Source: Sphingobium sp. AP50
GTDB taxonomy: Bacteria; Pseudomonadota; Alphaproteobacteria; Sphingomonadales; Sphingomonadaceae
Reading direction: 5' to 3'
Assembly (NCBI RefSeq): GCF_900109095.1
Contig: NZ_FNYZ01000012.1
Span: 110,466-174,465, forward strand
DNA length: 64,000 nucleotides
The translations under genes were made by a program, and so were the position numbers. The notes below the pieces were generated by a model. It had not been told where the DNA came from and searched no databases. It was given only the letters and a program-made list of their open reading frames with translations. Shown piece by piece: positions 28,216 to 36,453 of this stretch. Within the stretch, counting starts at the first letter, position 1; each line of letters begins with the position of its first letter.

Positions 28216-29043
28216 ATGAGTGAATTTTCGCCCCATATCTCGCCGCTGCACAAGCGCTATCGTCAGGATCTCGCGATGCCCGAAAGCTGGAACGAGACGC
28301 TTGACATTATTCTGTCGCACCGGTCCGTGCGCGGCTATTTGCCCGATGCGCTGGCCCCCGACGTTCTGCCGGCGATCATCGCAGCCGCCTCTTCGGCCGC
28401 GACATCATCCAACCTGCAAAGCTGGAGCGTGATCGCGGTGGAGGATCCCGCGCGCAAGGCCCGGCTCTCAGCGATCGCCCATAATCAGAAACATGTCATT
28501 GATGCGCCGATATTCCTGGTCTGGTTGGTCGATCTAAACCGGTCGCACAAGATCGCCGAACTGCATGGCGAGGCGTCGGAAGGCCTGTCCTATCTGGAAA
28601 CCTTTCTGGTGGGCGTGGTCGATGCTACTTTGGCGGCACAAAATGCGATGATCGCGGCTGAATCCTTTGGTCTTGGCAGCATCTTCATCGGCGGCATGCG
28701 CAACGATCCTCTGGCGGTCGCCGCCGAACTTGACCTGCCCCCGAACGTGTTTGCGCTGTTCGGGCAATGCATAGGCAAGCCAGACCCCGCGCGCCCGTCC
28801 GATGTAAAGCCGCGCCTGCCCAAAGAAGCAGTTTTATTCCGTGAACAATATGGCTTCGACGAAAAGGCCATGGCAGCGGTACAAGCCTATGATGCGCGCG
28901 CCCGAGAGTTTCAGCGCGAACAAGGCATGCGCGAACAGGACTGGACTCGCCAGATCAGCAAGCGCGTCAACAGCGAGGCTTCATTGGACGGCCGTCATGT
29001 CATGCGACAAGTGTTGATGCAGTTGGGGTTCGGACTGAAATAG
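28216..29043 (+). CDS. Nitroreductase family (NfsA-like) flavin oxidoreductase
   Basis: A 275-residue FMN-dependent oxidoreductase. Conserved parts: LSHRSVRGYLPD (FMN-phosphate Arg/Ser), SSAATSSNLQSWSVIAV, NAMIAAESFGLGSIFIGGMRND, and a KPRLPKEAVLFREQYG tail as in NfsA-type NADPH enzymes. Such enzymes reduce nitro groups, quinones or conjugated double bonds. ATG 28216 is preceded by GAAGGA and starts 35 bp after the lactonase stop; the frame open from 28144 overlaps the lactonase and was not used. Confidence 0.9.
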   Translation: MSEFSPHISPLHKRYRQDLAMPESWNETLDIILSHRSVRGYLPDALAPDVLPAIIAAASSAATSSNLQSWSVIAVEDPARKARLSAIAHNQKHVIDAPIFLVWLVDLNRSHKIAELHGEASEGLSYLETFLVGVVDATLAAQNAMIAAESFGLGSIFIGGMRNDPLAVAAELDLPPNVFALFGQCIGKPDPARPSDVKPRLPKEAVLFREQYGFDEKAMAAVQAYDARAREFQREQGMREQDWTRQISKRVNSEASLDGRHVMRQVLMQLGFGLK

Positions 29044-29242
29044 ACAGCTGGGGCTACAGGGTTCGGGGCTTCCCAACCAGAATAAAAGCATAGATAAAAC
29101 TTATCGTGACAATCAAAAATTATTGCTTTCCATAATTTTGCGCGAACGGCATAATTTTGGAATGCTGCATGTCACAAGTAGCTAGCAGGCTAGTCAATGC
29201 CCGCTCAACAACCAAAAAATACCGACAAACGGAGAGAGCGCT

Positions 29243-29290
29243 ATGAGTGGGAACGTGGACGTGACTACAACCGCATGGAGCCACTTGTGA
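29243..29290 (+). other. Short 15-codon ORF with strong ribosome site overlapping lactonase start
   Basis: ATG 29243 has GGAGAG seven bases upstream and encodes 15 residues ending at TGA 29288-29290. Its stop overlaps an in-frame GTG (29287) of the following lactonase as GTGA. It may be a leader peptide for translational coupling, or the original N-terminus of the lactonase separated by a one-base frameshift. Confidence 0.4.
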
Positions 29291-30342
29291 GCACCGGCGG
29301 AACCTTCGTCTATGTCTCGCAGCACGCAAGTCGGCAGATCTCTGTCTTGCAGATGGAACCGGAAACTGGCGCGCTGACACATATTCAAGATGTGCCGACC
29401 GGTCGAGTTCAGCCGATGGCCGTCAGTCCTGACCAACGCTTCCTCTATGCCTCCTTGAGGGAGGAGCCCTTTTCCATAGCCAATTTCGCGATTGACCGGG
29501 CAACAGGCAGGCTCTCCCATCTTGGCGATACGCCCGGCTATGAGAGCATGGTCAATATTGCGCTTGATCGGACCGGACGCTATCTATTTGGTGCGAACAA
29601 TCCATCCAAGGTTCTGCGCACCGGGATCATCAGCGTCGCGCCCGTCGGGCCACAAGGCTTTGTCCAGGCGAGCTATGATATCGTCCGCACGCCACCCAAG
29701 CTGCATTCGGTCCAGCCCGATCCGACTAACCGTTTCATCCTCGGAGCGAGTTGCGATGGAAATGCGATCGTACGTTACGCGTTCGATCCGATCACGGGGA
29801 CCCTCGATCTCGACCCGTTGTCACCAATTCTGGTGGAGCCTGGTCGAGGGCCGCGCCACATGCGCTTTCACCCAAACAACAGATATCTGTATGTCGTAAA
29901 CGAGTATGACGCATCGGTCTGCGCATTTCGCTACAATCCTCATTCGGGTATGCTCGCTGAAATCCAGGTGATCGACGCCAAACCCGAGGGCTATGAGCCG
30001 GGTGATCGCCGCGGAAAAGGCATATCGGCTGCGGGCGCCGACCTCCACTTAACGCCTGATGGCAGGTGGCTCTATGTCTCGGTGCGCGGATCGCTCACTA
30101 TGGCGGTGTTTGCGGTTGACCATAGCTGTGGGTTGCTGAAGGCGGCAGGTCACTTCCCAATGCCCGCAGAGCCGCGCGGCTTCGGGATCGATCCATCCGG
30201 ACGGTTCCTGTTCGCTGCCGGTGATGTTTCAAGCAACCTTATCGCACATCGCATCAATCCGGTGACCGGCGCTCTCACACAGATTGCAGAATATGCTCTG
30301 GGAGATGGGCCCAACTGGGTCGAATGTGTGCGACTGCCCTGA
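29287..30342 (+). CDS. Beta-propeller lactonase family protein (second of three)
   Basis: A 351-residue protein if started at GTG 29287. Blades are visible from the first residues: FVYVSQHASRQISVLQM, MAVSPDQRFLYASLRE, IALDRTGRYLFGANN, RHMRFHPNNRYLYVVNEYD, LHLTPDGRWLYVSVRG and FGIDPSGRFLFAAGD. The start is uncertain: ATG 29197 and ATG 29275 are also in frame but lack good ribosome sites, whereas the GTG overlaps the stop of a 15-codon ORF with a strong site. It belongs to the same catabolic set as the lactonase at 26954 but is clearly diverged from it. Confidence 0.82.
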   Translation: MSTGGTFVYVSQHASRQISVLQMEPETGALTHIQDVPTGRVQPMAVSPDQRFLYASLREEPFSIANFAIDRATGRLSHLGDTPGYESMVNIALDRTGRYLFGANNPSKVLRTGIISVAPVGPQGFVQASYDIVRTPPKLHSVQPDPTNRFILGASCDGNAIVRYAFDPITGTLDLDPLSPILVEPGRGPRHMRFHPNNRYLYVVNEYDASVCAFRYNPHSGMLAEIQVIDAKPEGYEPGDRRGKGISAAGADLHLTPDGRWLYVSVRGSLTMAVFAVDHSCGLLKAAGHFPMPAEPRGFGIDPSGRFLFAAGDVSSNLIAHRINPVTGALTQIAEYALGDGPNWVECVRLP

Positions 30343-30642
30343 CCGCGGAAGGGAAGCACGCAATGCTCACCCGTTTGATCGACGAGCAATGCGAAGATGG
30401 CCTTGCGACCTGTACGAAGGCACGAGACCATAGCGTGCTTGAATGCGCATTTGAGGTGTCGCTTACGCTTAACGTCGTGCGGCCACCTATCGCAAAAATG
30501 AGCAAGACCTTTCAAGTCACAGCTAACGCCGCGGCCGCAAGTCCGCGGTTGGATACTCACGTATTGGCCGAGATACCCGCAGTTGTCGAAGAACGGGTAT
30601 AAATATGTTCGGCGCTGGCAATGTTTTCATCAGGAGCCGTAA
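30343..30642. other. Gap with no firm gene
   Basis: A frame from 30363 to 30602 stays open on the plus strand (80 codons) and ends SPRLDTHVLAEIPAVVEERV, faintly like the C-terminus of a family III CoA-transferase. There is no convincing ribosome site or domain. It may be a decayed 3' end; nothing else is recognised. Confidence 0.25.
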
Positions 30643-31935
30643 ATGTCCAATTTGATCGCCACGGGCGCTGAGCGCCCCCTCGATCCCGATCAGAGTATGT
30701 CGTCAGCCATACGCTGGACGATTATGCTGCTGCTGGGCGTTGGCGTGTTAATCAGCAACATTGATCGATCGACGATGTCATCGGCGATTGCTGCGGAAAG
30801 CTTCAGAGCATATTTTGCGCTGTCCAGCATCGATAAGGGCTGGCTGAACTCGGCGTTCTTCTGGTCATACGGCATATTCCAAATTCCCGCTGGCTATATT
30901 GTCGATCGCTATGGCGTCAAATGGCCCTATGCTATCTGCTTCGCACTTTGGTGCCTGGCCGCGGCCGCGACCGGCATGATGGAAACGCTCGTCGGACTGG
31001 TTGTCATGCGCTTCCTGATCGGCGTGGCTGAATCCATGGCTATTCCAGCCAGTTTCCGCTGGCTACGCAACAATTTCAGCGAGCAGCAGAGTGGGACTGC
31101 AACCGGCTTCATCACCGCAGGCAACAAATTTGGTCCGGCGATCGGAGCGCCGATCGCAATCTGGCTGATCGATAACTACAGCTGGCGCGACATGTTCATC
31201 GCGACCGGTCTGGTCGGCTTGCTGTGGTTGATTCCATGGCTGATGATGGTTCGGAACGACTTTCCTTCCGAAGGGGCGCGCGTGACCCAAAGGCGTATCA
31301 CGGCCTCGGTTCCCTTCTCGAGCATTCTTTCAAGTCCGGTTGTATGGGGGTCGATGATCGTCAACTTCTGCTACAGCTATTTCACGTTCTTCTGCATGCA
31401 ATGGATGCCCGACTATCTTCACAATCATCGCGGCCTGTCTTTGGAAGTGTCTGGCATTTATACCTTTTTCAGCTTCATTGGCATTGCCGTCGTCAGCGTG
31501 GCTTCGGGCTGGGTCGCCGACCGGCTGATCGCCAGCGGACGTGACGCCGTTCTCACGCGCAAGGCTTTCACAATTGCAGGATTTCTCGGCGCATGCTCCG
31601 TCCTGCTCGGCGTGCGGGCAGAGTCGCTCGACATGGCTCTGTTTTGGAATATTTTCTCACTGACGAGCCTGGGCCTCGCAACGGCTAACCATATAGCGTT
31701 GGGGAGGATCACGTTGATCCCCAAACCCGCAGTAGGCCGGGTAACCGGAGTGCAGCAATTCGCCACTAGCTTCGCGGGCGGCCTGGCCGGAGCACTCACT
31801 GGATGGCTCTTGCACATCAGCAATAACAATTATGAGTTGCCGATGCTGACTGTCTTGATTTTCCTGATCATCGGAGCAGCCGCAACATGGATACTCATGC
31901 GGCCGAAATGGTCGCCCAAGGTCTTGGACATCTGA
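30643..31935 (+). CDS. MFS transporter, anion:cation symporter (ACS)-like
   Basis: A 430-residue inner-membrane protein with about 12 hydrophobic segments. SNIDRSTMSSAIAAE near TM1, the motif DRYGVKWPYA between TM2 and TM3, and WLRNNFSEQQSGTATGFITAGNKFGPAIGAPI are typical of ACS-family carriers of organic anions such as galactonate, hexuronates and phthalate. It probably imports an acidic breakdown intermediate across the inner membrane. AGGAG sits upstream of ATG 30643. It is followed by a 670-bp gap and a LysR regulator. Confidence 0.9.
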   Translation: MSNLIATGAERPLDPDQSMSSAIRWTIMLLLGVGVLISNIDRSTMSSAIAAESFRAYFALSSIDKGWLNSAFFWSYGIFQIPAGYIVDRYGVKWPYAICFALWCLAAAATGMMETLVGLVVMRFLIGVAESMAIPASFRWLRNNFSEQQSGTATGFITAGNKFGPAIGAPIAIWLIDNYSWRDMFIATGLVGLLWLIPWLMMVRNDFPSEGARVTQRRITASVPFSSILSSPVVWGSMIVNFCYSYFTFFCMQWMPDYLHNHRGLSLEVSGIYTFFSFIGIAVVSVASGWVADRLIASGRDAVLTRKAFTIAGFLGACSVLLGVRAESLDMALFWNIFSLTSLGLATANHIALGRITLIPKPAVGRVTGVQQFATSFAGGLAGALTGWLLHISNNNYELPMLTVLIFLIIGAAATWILMRPKWSPKVLDI

Positions 31936-32608
31936 CGGATGGATGATCCCGACTAAGCATTAAGCGCCGCTGGCAAGGCTTGGAAGTTGTAACGTTGAGG
32001 AGGATTTGGGCTTCGCCGTAGCGACAAAGGTAGATCCCGATCCTCCCGTTTAAACTGACGCTAGCGGCTGATAGGCCGTTTCCGGTGACATCATGACGCC
32101 TTTAACATGTGCTGGCGAAAACGATCGCAGGGCTAGATTTGCATGGCCCGAGCCATGTTGCTTACATCACCATGCTCAAAGTCAACGGGTGATGAAGAGG
32201 TGTTGCGGCGCAGCTGAAAATCAAGCCTCTCTCCAGTGCCGCGATACGCTGATAGAAGTCATCCCTCAGGTCCAGACTCCTATCGGCTTGGAAAGACGAG
32301 ATCACCTACGGCAGCGCCAGACGCTTCTGCCGACCTTCTGCGCCGTTAGGTCAGAAAGCAAAATGTGGGATGTCTTCAGTATCATTGGACGCTCGCTTGC
32401 CACACTCATCCTGCGGTCCCTGGACAGTGGCGTTGAAGCCGATAAAGATATCGCTGGTCATCAAACCGAGTGCTTACGGCGCCCTGCTCAGATTGTGGCC
32501 ATTGACCGCCAAAATATGAGTCGTTGGTGGTGGCCGACACAGATTGGCCTACATTATGAAAAGCGGTATTTCTTGATCGCAACCATCATATTTGGCTATT
32601 AACATAAT
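31936..32608. other. 673-bp gap with no recognisable gene
   Basis: A 169-codon open frame (32093-32602, plus) has irregular composition, rich in Cys, Arg, Gln and Trp, with no family features, so I do not call it a gene. The stretch probably holds the MFS gene end, the LysR promoter (AT-rich just before 32609) and decayed sequence. Confidence 0.4.
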
Positions 32609-33493
32609 ATGATAACCGAGCTCAAAACGTTCGTCGCGATTGCCCGCTATGGCACTTTTTCGCAGGCAGCCGACCGTGTCGGCCTGACCCAAGCGGCTGT
32701 GAGTGGGCAGATTAAGCGACTGGAAGAACATCTCGGCGTCTCGCTGTTTGACCGGACCGGGCGATCTGCCACACTCAATGCGGATGGCGCGCGCATCCTG
32801 CCACGCGCGCAGACCATTTTGAACCTGTTCGATGTGCTCGGCGATCCAGATACGGACGCGGAAACAGGCACGCTGCGGATCGGCGCGATCTCTTCGGTTC
32901 AGTCCTCAATGCTGGCGCGCGCGCTGCTGGACTTCCGCGAACGCTATCCCAAATATGGTGTGCATGTGCTGCCCGGGCTATCCATGCACATGATAGACCA
33001 GGTGGATTCGGGGGAGTTGGACATGGCGATCCTGATTCGTCCGTCGTTCAACCTGCCGCCGGAACTGGGCTGGCACACGCTGCGGCGCGAACCCTATGTG
33101 TTGATCGCGCCTGCCGCTTGCGAAGGGGACGACTGGCAGGAGTTGATTCAGACCCAGCCCTTCCTGCGCTATCACCGGCTGTCGGTTGGTGGGCGACAGG
33201 TTGATCGTTTTCTGCGGACCATGCCCTTTGCCGTACATCCCGTTATGGAGGCATCGTTGCAGGCGATGCTGACGATGGTCCAGAATGGCTTGGGCGTCGC
33301 GTTGATCCCGGTATCGGAAGCGCATTTCCCCCTGCCTGACAAGATCCGTGCGCTGTCCCTGGGCGACCATAAATTGTTCCGAGAGATCGGCTTTGTACGA
33401 TCCCGTCTAGGACAGCCGCAGCCAGCGCTCGACCATCTGTCGGACTGCCTCTCCAATGCCGCCGAAGAAGCCCCCGCTACGGGCTGCGACTGA
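32609..33493 (+). CDS. LysR family transcriptional regulator
   Basis: A 294-residue regulator. The N-terminal HTH (residues 3-62: FVAIARYGTFSQAADRVGLTQAAVSGQIKRLEE) is followed by an effector domain (about 88-290: LRIGAISSVQSSMLARALLDFRERYPK, SGELDMAILIRP, NGLGVALIPVSEA). It sits between the MFS/lactonase set (upstream, same strand) and the UGSC/flavoprotein pair (convergent), and could control either. It ends at a strong terminator at 33515-33547. Confidence 0.93.
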   Translation: MITELKTFVAIARYGTFSQAADRVGLTQAAVSGQIKRLEEHLGVSLFDRTGRSATLNADGARILPRAQTILNLFDVLGDPDTDAETGTLRIGAISSVQSSMLARALLDFRERYPKYGVHVLPGLSMHMIDQVDSGELDMAILIRPSFNLPPELGWHTLRREPYVLIAPAACEGDDWQELIQTQPFLRYHRLSVGGRQVDRFLRTMPFAVHPVMEASLQAMLTMVQNGLGVALIPVSEAHFPLPDKIRALSLGDHKLFREIGFVRSRLGQPQPALDHLSDCLSNAAEEAPATGCD

Positions 33494-33514
33494 GCGCCCC
33501 TTCATCAAAATACA

Positions 33515-33547
33515 GCGCCCCGCCCTCCCCATGGGGCAGCGGGGCGC
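33515..33547. terminator. Bidirectional terminator hairpin
   Basis: 9-bp GC arms (33515-33523 with 33539-33547) enclose a further CCCC/GGGG pairing. The hairpin lies between the convergent LysR and UGSC-family genes. Confidence 0.75.
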
Positions 33548-33553
33548 GCCATA

Positions 33554-35275
33554 TTATTTCGGCTGGATCATCGCATCCCAGTCCGCCGGCAAGTCGATCT
33601 TCTTTGCCGTGGGATAGCCATGGCTCTGGTTCTGGACATAACCGCGGCTCTGGTTGCGACCAGGATCGCCGGCGAGCACGATGCCGATGCCCTCAGGCTT
33701 CACGAATACTGGCACCAGTCGCTCCAGATCATCCGATTCCACATAGGCGTCGGAAACCATGCCATCGGCATGCAATTCTTTCAGATCAAAGCTGGTATAA
33801 CCCAATTCCCATGCGTGGCGGTACAGCGTGCTGACTTTAATTTTCGTATTGTCATATATATATTGCTGCACGTCAGCCTTTGACAGGCCTTCACGCGCGA
33901 GGATGCTGGCAACGCCGGGGCTCATCAGAAGAAGCGGGAAATTCTTCGCCTTCTTGATACCTGTATGTGCCCAGCCCGCACAGGTGCCGCCGAAAATCTC
34001 GACCAGCCGATCCAGATGCTCCTTGGCGGTTTCACCGGCGGTATAGATGGGAATGGTCGAGCACATCACGCTCTGCACGGTCACGACATTGTCCTCGCGG
34101 CTAAAACCGAAGCTCTGCGAGAAGGACTGCCAGCCGATGTCGCTCACTGCATCTTCATTCTCGGCCGCCGCGACATTCATGCCGAGCCCGATCGTCGCCT
34201 TGTCGGTCTCATCCGGCGAGAACCGCAGGCCGACCAGGTTCCGCAAGAACATACGCGCAAAGCGGCCGATGCTCGTGTTGGACTGGCGGCCGACGCGCAT
34301 GACGGCAGTGCCAAAGTTGAAGTCGAGCTGCTTAACAATAGGGCCGCTGACGATCACCATAGGCTCCAGCCCCGGTGTCGCGCCGAAATCACGGGCGTAG
34401 AAATTGGGTTCCGACATGGCTTCGACGATGCCGATCAGGATCGGCATATATTCCGGGCGGCACCCCGACATGACGCCATTGACCGCCGTCGCCCAGACCG
34501 TAGCTTCACGATTGGCAGGCTGGATGACTCCCAGCACTTCGCCCGGATTGCGATCAGTGAAGCGCAGGAAGGCCTCCACCCGTTCAACGGTCGGCGGCGT
34601 CACCGGCAGGCCGTCGGTCCAGTGGTTCTGGAGATAATATTCCTGTACCTCGTCGAACGTGCCGGTGAACACGACGTCCCGCGCCTCAGGCTCCACCACC
34701 TCGTCCTCGACGACCACTGTCTTGGTCAGTTCGCGGATGATATTGGGCACCAGCGTATCGGCGACATTCTTCTTCAGTTCGTCCGCGCTCTGGGTCATGA
34801 TGACGCCGGGAAATTCGGATACGCCAAGATCCGCCATGCCCTCGCCGCGAGCATTGGCCGCCGCCTGGCGGAGGAAAGAGGTGGCAACGATCGTCGTCGC
34901 AGGCACACCTGCCTTTTCTGCGACGAAACTCGCGCGGACCACGGCCGGGGTGCAGGTGCCGCAGCTACCGATGCCGGTTATGACTCCATCGACGCCATAT
35001 TCGCGCAGCTTGTCCGGCAGCACCGGCAGCGCTTCTTTGCCATGCTTGGGGCCATGGATATTGCCGAATTCTTCAGGCCCAACAAACTTGATGCCCGGAT
35101 AGCGCTCACTCATCTCCGCCTCAATCACGGGAATCATCTCGTCATGGCGGAAGCCGTAATGCGAGAGGTGTGCGATCGTCGCCTTCGACAGATCGGAAAT
35201 GCGCGGCTTGGCGTCTATTTCCTTTACCGTCGAACGGCCAAGCGGCCAGAGAACTTGATAGACGGGTTCAGTCAT
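33554..35275 (-). CDS. UGSC-family (seleno)protein homologue, Cys form, fused to a large C-terminal domain
   Basis: A 573-residue cytoplasmic protein. Residues about 1-175 resemble the UGSC domain: VDGVITGIGSCGTCTPAVVR carries C105-G-T-C108 where selenoprotein relatives have U-G-S-C, followed by KAGVPATTIVATSF. Residues about 205-573 are a separate, well-structured domain (HWTDGLPVTPPTVERVEAFL, VSGPIVKQLDFNFGTAVMRVG, TCAGWAHTG) whose function I do not know. The nearby UGSC relatives are linked to thiol/selenol redox chemistry. It lies 45 bp downstream of a thioredoxin-reductase-like gene, and the two are probably an operon. Confidence 0.72.
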   Translation of the reverse strand: MTEPVYQVLWPLGRSTVKEIDAKPRISDLSKATIAHLSHYGFRHDEMIPVIEAEMSERYPGIKFVGPEEFGNIHGPKHGKEALPVLPDKLREYGVDGVITGIGSCGTCTPAVVRASFVAEKAGVPATTIVATSFLRQAAANARGEGMADLGVSEFPGVIMTQSADELKKNVADTLVPNIIRELTKTVVVEDEVVEPEARDVVFTGTFDEVQEYYLQNHWTDGLPVTPPTVERVEAFLRFTDRNPGEVLGVIQPANREATVWATAVNGVMSGCRPEYMPILIGIVEAMSEPNFYARDFGATPGLEPMVIVSGPIVKQLDFNFGTAVMRVGRQSNTSIGRFARMFLRNLVGLRFSPDETDKATIGLGMNVAAAENEDAVSDIGWQSFSQSFGFSREDNVVTVQSVMCSTIPIYTAGETAKEHLDRLVEIFGGTCAGWAHTGIKKAKNFPLLLMSPGVASILAREGLSKADVQQYIYDNTKIKVSTLYRHAWELGYTSFDLKELHADGMVSDAYVESDDLERLVPVFVKPEGIGIVLAGDPGRNQSRGYVQNQSHGYPTAKKIDLPADWDAMIQPK

Positions 35276-35320
35276 TGTTTGTCTCGCTTCTGCTGAATGG
35301 AAAACGAAGTGTGCCCCTGG

Positions 35321-36238
35321 TCAGGCCACGGGTACGTCGGAAAGGATCGCGGCGACGACTGCATGGGCGTCGGCATCGGCATCGACTAACGCCCCGCCAA
35401 AGCCGGTGCGAACGGCGCCGATCGCCCAGGCGCCGGGCTGGCTCGTGCGCAGGCCGTCGGTGACGATAACGGCGCCTTGATCATCGCGTGCAAAGTCTGG
35501 CGGCAGAAAGTCAGCAACCGGCTCGAGCCCGACGAAAGCAAAGATGGCGCTGCTCGGCAGGTCGGAAACGCTACCCTGCCCGTCCACGGTCCGGACCGCC
35601 GTCATCCCTTCGGACGGGCTACCGACGATTTCAGAAACACGGACGCAGGAGATCACCTCGATGGCAGGATGCGCGACGACCGCCTCGACAAATTCGGCGC
35701 GAGCGCGAGGGCTTTCGCCACGCATCAGGATCGTGACATGGCCGGCATAGGCGGCAAGCGCGACCGCTTCCTGAAAGGCAGCGTCGCCACCTCCGACGAT
35801 CACTGCCGGCTTCCCGTGGATCAGCGGGCCATCGCAATCAGCGCAGGAGGATACTCCGCGCCCTTCATAGTCTGCTTCGCCTGGCACACCGAGCTTGCGC
35901 AGTCGCGCGCCGCTGGCGATGATCAGGTGGCGACCAACCAGTGCCTCGCCATCGGCTTGCACCTCCCATCCGCCGTCTACTGCACGGACCGTGCCGACTT
36001 GGGCCGACACATTCTGTGCGCCGCTGTCCATGACGTCCATCGCCAGATTGCCTGTCAACTCGGGACCACAGGGCGGTTCGCCCTGTGGTACTGGATGGAG
36101 TTCGTTGATGCTCATGATAAGGCCACCGGGAAACATCGCCTCGACTGTGGCGACTTTCAGCCCTTGTTCGCCGGCCTTTTTGGCCGCCTTCAGACCGGCA
36201 TAGCCCTGCCCGATGATGATGGCGTCATAAGTTGGCAT
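35321..36238 (-). CDS. Thioredoxin-reductase-like NAD(P)/FAD-dependent oxidoreductase
   Basis: A 305-residue flavoprotein. FAD site IIIGQGYAGLKAAKKAGEQG at residues 7-26; redox-active C132-A-D-C135 in SSCADCDGP (canonical TrxB has CATC); NADPH-binding GGGDAAFQEAV; and a C-terminal FAD segment AIGAVRTGFGGALVDADADAH. It would pass electrons to a dithiol protein, most simply the adjacent UGSC-family Cys protein. GGGAGAGAGG precedes the ATG. It is divergent from the two-HTH LysR gene, which is the likely regulator (inference). Confidence 0.88.
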   Translation of the reverse strand: MPTYDAIIIGQGYAGLKAAKKAGEQGLKVATVEAMFPGGLIMSINELHPVPQGEPPCGPELTGNLAMDVMDSGAQNVSAQVGTVRAVDGGWEVQADGEALVGRHLIIASGARLRKLGVPGEADYEGRGVSSCADCDGPLIHGKPAVIVGGGDAAFQEAVALAAYAGHVTILMRGESPRARAEFVEAVVAHPAIEVISCVRVSEIVGSPSEGMTAVRTVDGQGSVSDLPSSAIFAFVGLEPVADFLPPDFARDDQGAVIVTDGLRTSQPGAWAIGAVRTGFGGALVDADADAHAVVAAILSDVPVA

Positions 36239-36392
36239 CCTCTCTCTCCCGATCTTTTGGAACTGTGGATGCCGTCATATCAGCCATATACGGAAACGGC
36301 CTCTGCCGATCGCTGAACCCAAGATCGAAATTTGTGATATTTGATTTTTATAGCAAATCGGGAATTTGGCATCGCGCATCCAGAAATTCGTA

Positions 36393-36433
36393 TATTTTCG
36401 GCAATATTCTGCCATATCGCGCTATCGAAAATA
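36393..36433. promoter_or_regulatory. Inverted repeat in divergent promoter before two-HTH LysR gene
   Basis: TATTTTCG (36393-36400) and CGAAAATA (36426-36433) are perfect inverted arms 25 bp apart in the AT-rich stretch between the flavoprotein (minus) and LysR (plus) genes. This is a plausible operator or promoter area. Confidence 0.35.
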
Positions 36434-36453
36434 AGCGTTAGAGGCGTATTCCA

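Noticed and set aside
32093..32602. 169-codon frame between MFS and LysR genes
   Set aside because: Unusual composition (many Cys, Trp, Gln), no domain and no ribosome site; treated as non-coding or decayed.
33554..35275. Considered as a true selenoprotein with in-frame TGA
   Set aside because: The redox motif is encoded with Cys codons (CGTC); there is no in-frame TGA and no selenocysteine insertion element was looked for further.
33965..35296. 443-codon plus-strand frame opposite the UGSC-family gene
   Set aside because: Composition is His/Asp/Arg-rich and repetitive as in antisense shadows; the minus-strand gene has recognisable motifs and an operon partner.
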